Assembly (NCBI GenBank): GCA_009617715.1
Contig: VTFK01000058.1
Coordinates: 186,001 to 250,000 of the forward strand
Length of the DNA stretch: 64,000 nucleotides
Direction of reading: 5' to 3'
Source of the DNA: Plectrocnemia conspersa
Taxonomy: Eukaryota > Arthropoda > Insecta > Trichoptera > Polycentropodidae
This document shows, piece after piece, positions 59,726 to 64,000 of this stretch. The notes below the pieces were generated by a model. The model did no database searches. It was not told where the DNA came from and saw only the letters and a list, made by a program, of their open reading frames with translations. Within the stretch, counting starts at the first letter, position 1. The number at the start of each line of letters is the position of its first letter. Position numbers and translations under genes: made by a program.

Positions 59726-60540
59726 ATAAAAAACACCATCTATAAATTACCTAGCTAAAAATAGACCTACATATACTAATTATATGACTATAAAATATAC
59801 TATATATAATGATATGCCAATACTATCAATAATAATGTGATGGATTCTTAAAACACACTAATTTGTGTGGATATTGTAAAAACTATTAGTATTTATATCA
59901 TTGCAATTTAAATTGCGATTAAAATATAACTTTTTATGTATATAATTAATCATTTTAATCATTATATTTTAAATATGTGTTATTTCTTATATATTGAATA
60001 TGTCTCAGTATGATAATTAACGAAGCACATATATGCAAAACACTCGAACTAATATTATTTGTTATCAAGTTATATATTATTATATTAAATTAAAAGAATA
60101 TGTATGTATGTATATATGCTAATGGACCTTTTAAAAGCTGTTTTATAATATGCAAACCATGAATAGTACGACTATGACCATTATAAAAAATGGTACTTTA
60201 AATATACATAATGAATGTGTTTTTCTATGTGGGAATTATAAATAAATAATCCATGGTAATGTAAAGTAAAAAACTATATTTATGATTAAGATAGCTGACG
60301 TCACGGAAACATTCTAATAATAGTAATTACATATTTATAATTAAAAAATATTTTAAAAAGCTTTTAAGGAAATTTTATAGCATTTAAACACTTCATTAGT
60401 ATTTCCAATTATCTAAATTCTATAAAGTATACCCGATAATTAAAATTTCTTAGATTGGTTTTACATACTTGGTTCAAAAAGTTTTAAATGGCGTTTGAAA
60501 GGATATAATTGATGATTTCAATTACCGTTAACTTAAAAAA
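59726..60540. other. AT-rich non-coding filler
   Basis: Nothing recognisable. Confidence 0.5.
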
Positions 60541-60965
60541 ATCATAGCGTAAATCTATCGCCTGGGTCGCATATTTCATTGTCTTCCACATAACACTATT
60601 CGCTCATGTTTTATGCATAAAAAGTTCATAATTGAAGACCGGTCGAATTTTTTTGTAATATATCTACGTATATTGTATATGTGTATCGAGGCACGTATCA
60701 ATTTAAATCAATTTTCCGATGGCCAGCGTGTATCGAATTTATCATGTTTATCGCGGGCCGCATTCCGCGATTTTTTCGAGTCGTGCACATAAATAATTAT
60801 AATAAATTGGCCGCGGGCGTTCGGCAGGCGCTTAGTCTTCAAAAAGAGCATGGTATTAGCGTGGTAGATAGATCAGAGTTTATTTGATACGTGCTTATAC
60901 AGACTCTTGAATAAAAATCGCTGTCCCTGTTTGTTGACCCTTGGGGGAAGCACAGTGGTGATCGA
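60541..60965. other. GC-richer island, candidate conserved non-coding DNA
   Basis: Balanced composition; a 68-codon plus frame without features. Confidence 0.3.
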
Positions 60966-62238
60966 GAATGCACACACAACGTCAATTTTTTTTATTGATT
61001 ATATTATATTAATCTCAGAGAGGGTAGAGATCAAGCGAATAAATTTGTACAATGATTAAGCGACGATATGTGGGGTATTTCAAAATTATATTGTGTGTAT
61101 TTTTTTTATTAAATACGACAAAAAACAATATAGCTATTTAACACACAATTTTTCTGCATCGAATATAAAAATATTCAGTCAAAGATTTATTATTGTATAT
61201 TTATTTTAAAATATTAATGAACGATCAATTGGTTATTAGGAATGAATGAGGAAAAATTACGAAATATAAAGGTACAACCATTTAGGTATTAAAGAACTAC
61301 TCTCAACCATGATAAGAAGATTGGAGCATGGCTCAGATGATAACGTAAACGCACAATGTTTATGGAGAAAAAGTGGATAAATGTATTTTACAAAAATATT
61401 AATAGATTCAACACTGTGTCATTTATGGTATTTAATATACATAATATTGGGTATAATTTAAATATTCATAGCACTGTCCGATAAAGGTAATAAATTGCAT
61501 TTGAAATAATGTTTTATATTTTACAAATAGTAATAACCCATTACATCCACTGTTATTAAACAATTTATTAAAATCTATAAATACTGCTGCCGTTTAAAAT
61601 GTAAAAGCACTGCTTTTAATATATTTGGCAAAAGACTTTCATATAGTTTTTTATCACTGAATGTAGAGTGAACGTATTCGTATCATGGCTATCCATTCTT
61701 TAATTAAAAATACCTTCTTATTCACAAATTGTGTTTATTGACCACAAAAGAAATATTCTCAATTCAATTTGAAATAAAATTTAATTTTAAGTATCGATTG
61801 TGTTTTCTACTTAAATTATAAACATTATTTCCAATATTTTAAATTTATTCTATATATATAAATTCTCTTTTCTACATGTAATTAATCAGGTAACGGCTTT
61901 TATTTATGTCAACCAGCAATGCTTCCAATTTTTTTTTGTGGCAATTTTATATTACCTTTATTTATTATTACTGTTTAACTTCTTCCTTTTATGATAAGTT
62001 GGAGTAACTATTTTTATTGTGTCCGATGTTGACCCTTGCAGAAATCAAATTACTAGCGAATCACTTTGATTGCTACCGCACTCGCACGTTACAGACGCCA
62101 GTGGTATAAGAAAGAGCAGGAACTCCCGCTCGGGTTGGTTAATCATGGTCATAATAGCCGTTTTTATAGTTGGGCTGAGTATTATAGGTTTCCCTAATGC
62201 AGACAATAATAAATATTAAAAAATCAATAAAAAAACCC
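60966..62238. other. AT-rich filler, small island at 62040-62160
   Basis: No gene or element recognised up to the target duplication of the hAT element. Confidence 0.45.
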
Positions 62239-62246
62239 GTTATAGT

Positions 62247-62732
62247 TAGGACATACAAATACCCGTCCATTACCCGGTTATCGGGTAATGTATATAAAAG
62301 AACCGGGTACCCGGTTCCGGGTAATTTTTAGCAACACTTTTATACTGACACGGAGTTCAAATTTACGAATATTATACATCTTTTTTAATTGTTTCATGAA
62401 TTATCTTAAATTTTAATCATAATTCATTTTACTTTTTCGATATCCCGCTAATCACTTCCTACTCTATATGCAACTGTATTTTAACGGACTTCTTGAATGC
62501 ACTGAATATCGTTGCCCGGGAGGGTTTAATTTATCTGTAAATTAGTATTGCAAAATAAAATTGCTTCTTTAAAATCGTATGACAAGAAATGAATTATTTA
62601 AAAAAAATTAAACATTATATTGAAATGAAAAGATTCGGGTACCCGTTAAAAATGACTTGGTTCTCAGTTTCTTTAGAAACACGCAATTACCCGGGGCCTC
62701 GGTTACGATTCTTACCCGGTTTGAAAGCCCTA
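62247..62732. mobile_element. hAT-type MITE
   Basis: 486 bp flanked by perfect 8-bp duplications GTTATAGT (62239-62246 and 62733-62740), diagnostic of hAT transposition. Termini are imperfect inverted repeats: left TAGGACATACAAATACCCG; right, minus strand, TAGGGCTTTCAAACCGGGT. The ends are rich in ACCCGG/CCGGGT motifs, including the perfect palindrome GAACCGGGTACCCGGTTC (62300-62317). No coding capacity, so it would depend on a transposase supplied elsewhere. Confidence 0.93.
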
Positions 62733-62789
62733 GTTATAGTGCACATTTAAAATAAGTGTATGTAAGCACTATCCCACATAAATTATTTT

Positions 62790-63150
62790 AGCTTATTATA
62801 GCCGTCACCTAAAACATCCTCGTTTTTGACAAAGTTGTTGAGAAGCTGGATGGTCCTGTAAGAGGAGCGTTCTCAAGCGTTGACGTCATAGGGCACACAA
62901 AGCTTGTAGCGGAAAGTTGAAAGAAAACACAAAACTTAGCAATTATAAACAGTGCAAGAGAATGTAATGAACTGTATCCCAATGCTTTTAGCAAAAAAGG
63001 AATTTGAATACAAATACGGATATGACTCATACTTATTTTTCTAGACATACCTCTCCAACAACAAGGAGTTTTTTGCTTCATTCGGATTCCAGAAAATAAA
63101 GACATATTCAAAGGACGCTGCATCGTACATAACGCGAATCGACATTAAAT
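62790..63150 (-). mobile_element. LINE fragment (main family), copy B
   Basis: Minus-strand remnant of the LINE C-terminus: SFEYVFIFWNPNEAKNSLLL (about 63120-63062; copy E ILETSSIIWIPG), SYPYLYSNS (about 63030-63000), then after a gap RSSYRTIQLLNNFVKNEDV (about 62865-62815) and MWDSAY (about 62780). It lacks the R3 insertion present in copies A and D. It has frameshifts, and the RSRPLFLPV region is reduced. Confidence 0.82.
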
Positions 63151-64000
63151 TATCAGGTAACACGCGCTCCGCATATCGAAGCCGAGCTTCCTCGATGCCT
63201 TATCGAAAATTTTGGAGTTGTGCAAAGAAAATTTCCATCTCTACTCGAACGACTTTCTTAATTCATTGACGAAATTATTTTTGCCTAAAGCACATCCGCC
63301 TAAAATATATTATCTTTAACAAAAGTAATATATTTTCGTATGCAATGCGATTAATATCGGTGCACATAAAAATACTGTCCTGAACACATTTACATATTTT
63401 TTTTTAAATAATGTCAAACATACCCTTTTGTGAAATTATGTCGTTGAAAGTTCAAATTGAAAGACTTCGTTACCTGAAACAGAAAAAATAAAAATTTTAA
63501 TAACAAAATTTATAATTAAAATTATTTTTAAAAATTGTGCTCCTCTATATATTTACAAAAAAAATTGCGAAACGCAAGATAGTTTTTAATACAAAAAAAT
63601 ATAAGGGTGATTAAAATATATAATAATATTTTTTTAAGATCAATTTATAAGTCGTTCTAAAAAATTATACCTGTTATTCAAATAAATGTTCTGGGAGCAG
63701 CATAGTCGGGTTTTTATAAAACATATATTAAACCAATAAGTTGCTTATTTATTATTTGTATATATTTACCTTTTAGCGCTGTAAGCAGTTATGTTGATTT
63801 CAGACACTTTTTTGAATAAAAAATCAGGTAGTATCGAGCTTTAGAGTAATTGTTTTTAAAGTCCATAAGCACGAGACGGTTTAAAAGGCAGGAATTCCCG
63901 GATTATTTAGAAACATAATTTCTAGTCTCGATATCACTAGTTTTTATATTGTTATTTTGGTTGTTGTGAACGTTTCGAGGAAAGTCAGAGATCTTTGATT
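63151..64000. other. Non-coding; island at 63150-63300
   Basis: A short balanced stretch and then AT-rich filler to the window end. No gene or element recognised. Confidence 0.45.

Noticed and set aside
62809..63123. 104-codon minus frame as a host gene
   Set aside because: It mixes phases of LINE copy B; neighbouring phases align with the LINE family better.
1..64000. Hox-cluster microRNAs (mir-10, iab-4) and common insect microRNAs
   Set aside because: I looked by eye for the mature seeds of a few well-known microRNAs and saw none; a proper hairpin scan was not possible.

Overview
The window is about 70% A+T eukaryotic DNA and reads as a gene desert (intergenic or deep intronic) of an insect. 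I base the insect call on the transposon families: Tigger/pogo, mariner, a Harbinger-like MITE, a hAT MITE, and 5'-truncated non-LTR retrotransposons ending in short TAAA repeats. The C-terminal style of the main LINE family resembles lepidopteran jockey-like elements as I remember them, so Lepidoptera is my best guess, but this is not proven. I found no convincing exon of a host gene and no tRNA, rRNA or CRISPR array.

Layout. 1-8.9 kb: non-coding DNA with a deleted Tigger copy (1.4-2.6 kb), a dispersed repeat (5.6 kb) and half of a foldback hairpin (6.1 kb). 8.9-10 kb: Harbinger-like MITE copy 1. 10-14.7 kb: palindrome-bearing repeat, GC-richer islands, AT-rich filler. 14.7-19.7 kb: two LINE copies on the minus strand, one carrying a clean 177-bp foldback insertion. 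19.7-31 kb: desert with islands. 31-32.8 kb: a LINE split by Harbinger-like MITE copy 2. 33-39 kb: islands and a second copy of the 5.6-kb repeat. 39.5-45.3 kb: four LINE fragments on both strands. 46.6 kb: second palindrome repeat. 48.3-49.3 kb: second Tigger copy. 52.5-53.8 kb: the best-kept LINE, followed at 53.9 kb by a mariner N-terminal fragment. 55.3-56 kb: RTE-type LINE fragment. 58.5 kb: mariner C-terminal fragment. 62.2-62.7 kb: hAT MITE with a perfect 8-bp target duplication. 62.8-63.2 kb: another LINE tail.

Between the transposons, islands of more balanced base composition (0.3-0.7 kb, every 1-4 kb) interrupt very AT-rich filler. Their reading frames are short and overlap on both strands, so they look like conserved non-coding (regulatory) DNA more than exons. 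That pattern is typical of the neighbourhood of developmental regulators. This is inference from composition alone.

The firmest results are structural. One LINE family occurs at least six times. Nested insertions can be ordered from their target duplications. Two Tigger copies share the same internal deletion. A roughly 75-bp module is shared by the Harbinger-like MITE and by independent foldback hairpins. Two LINE copies carry the same extra segment of about 130 bp or more inside the same codon region.
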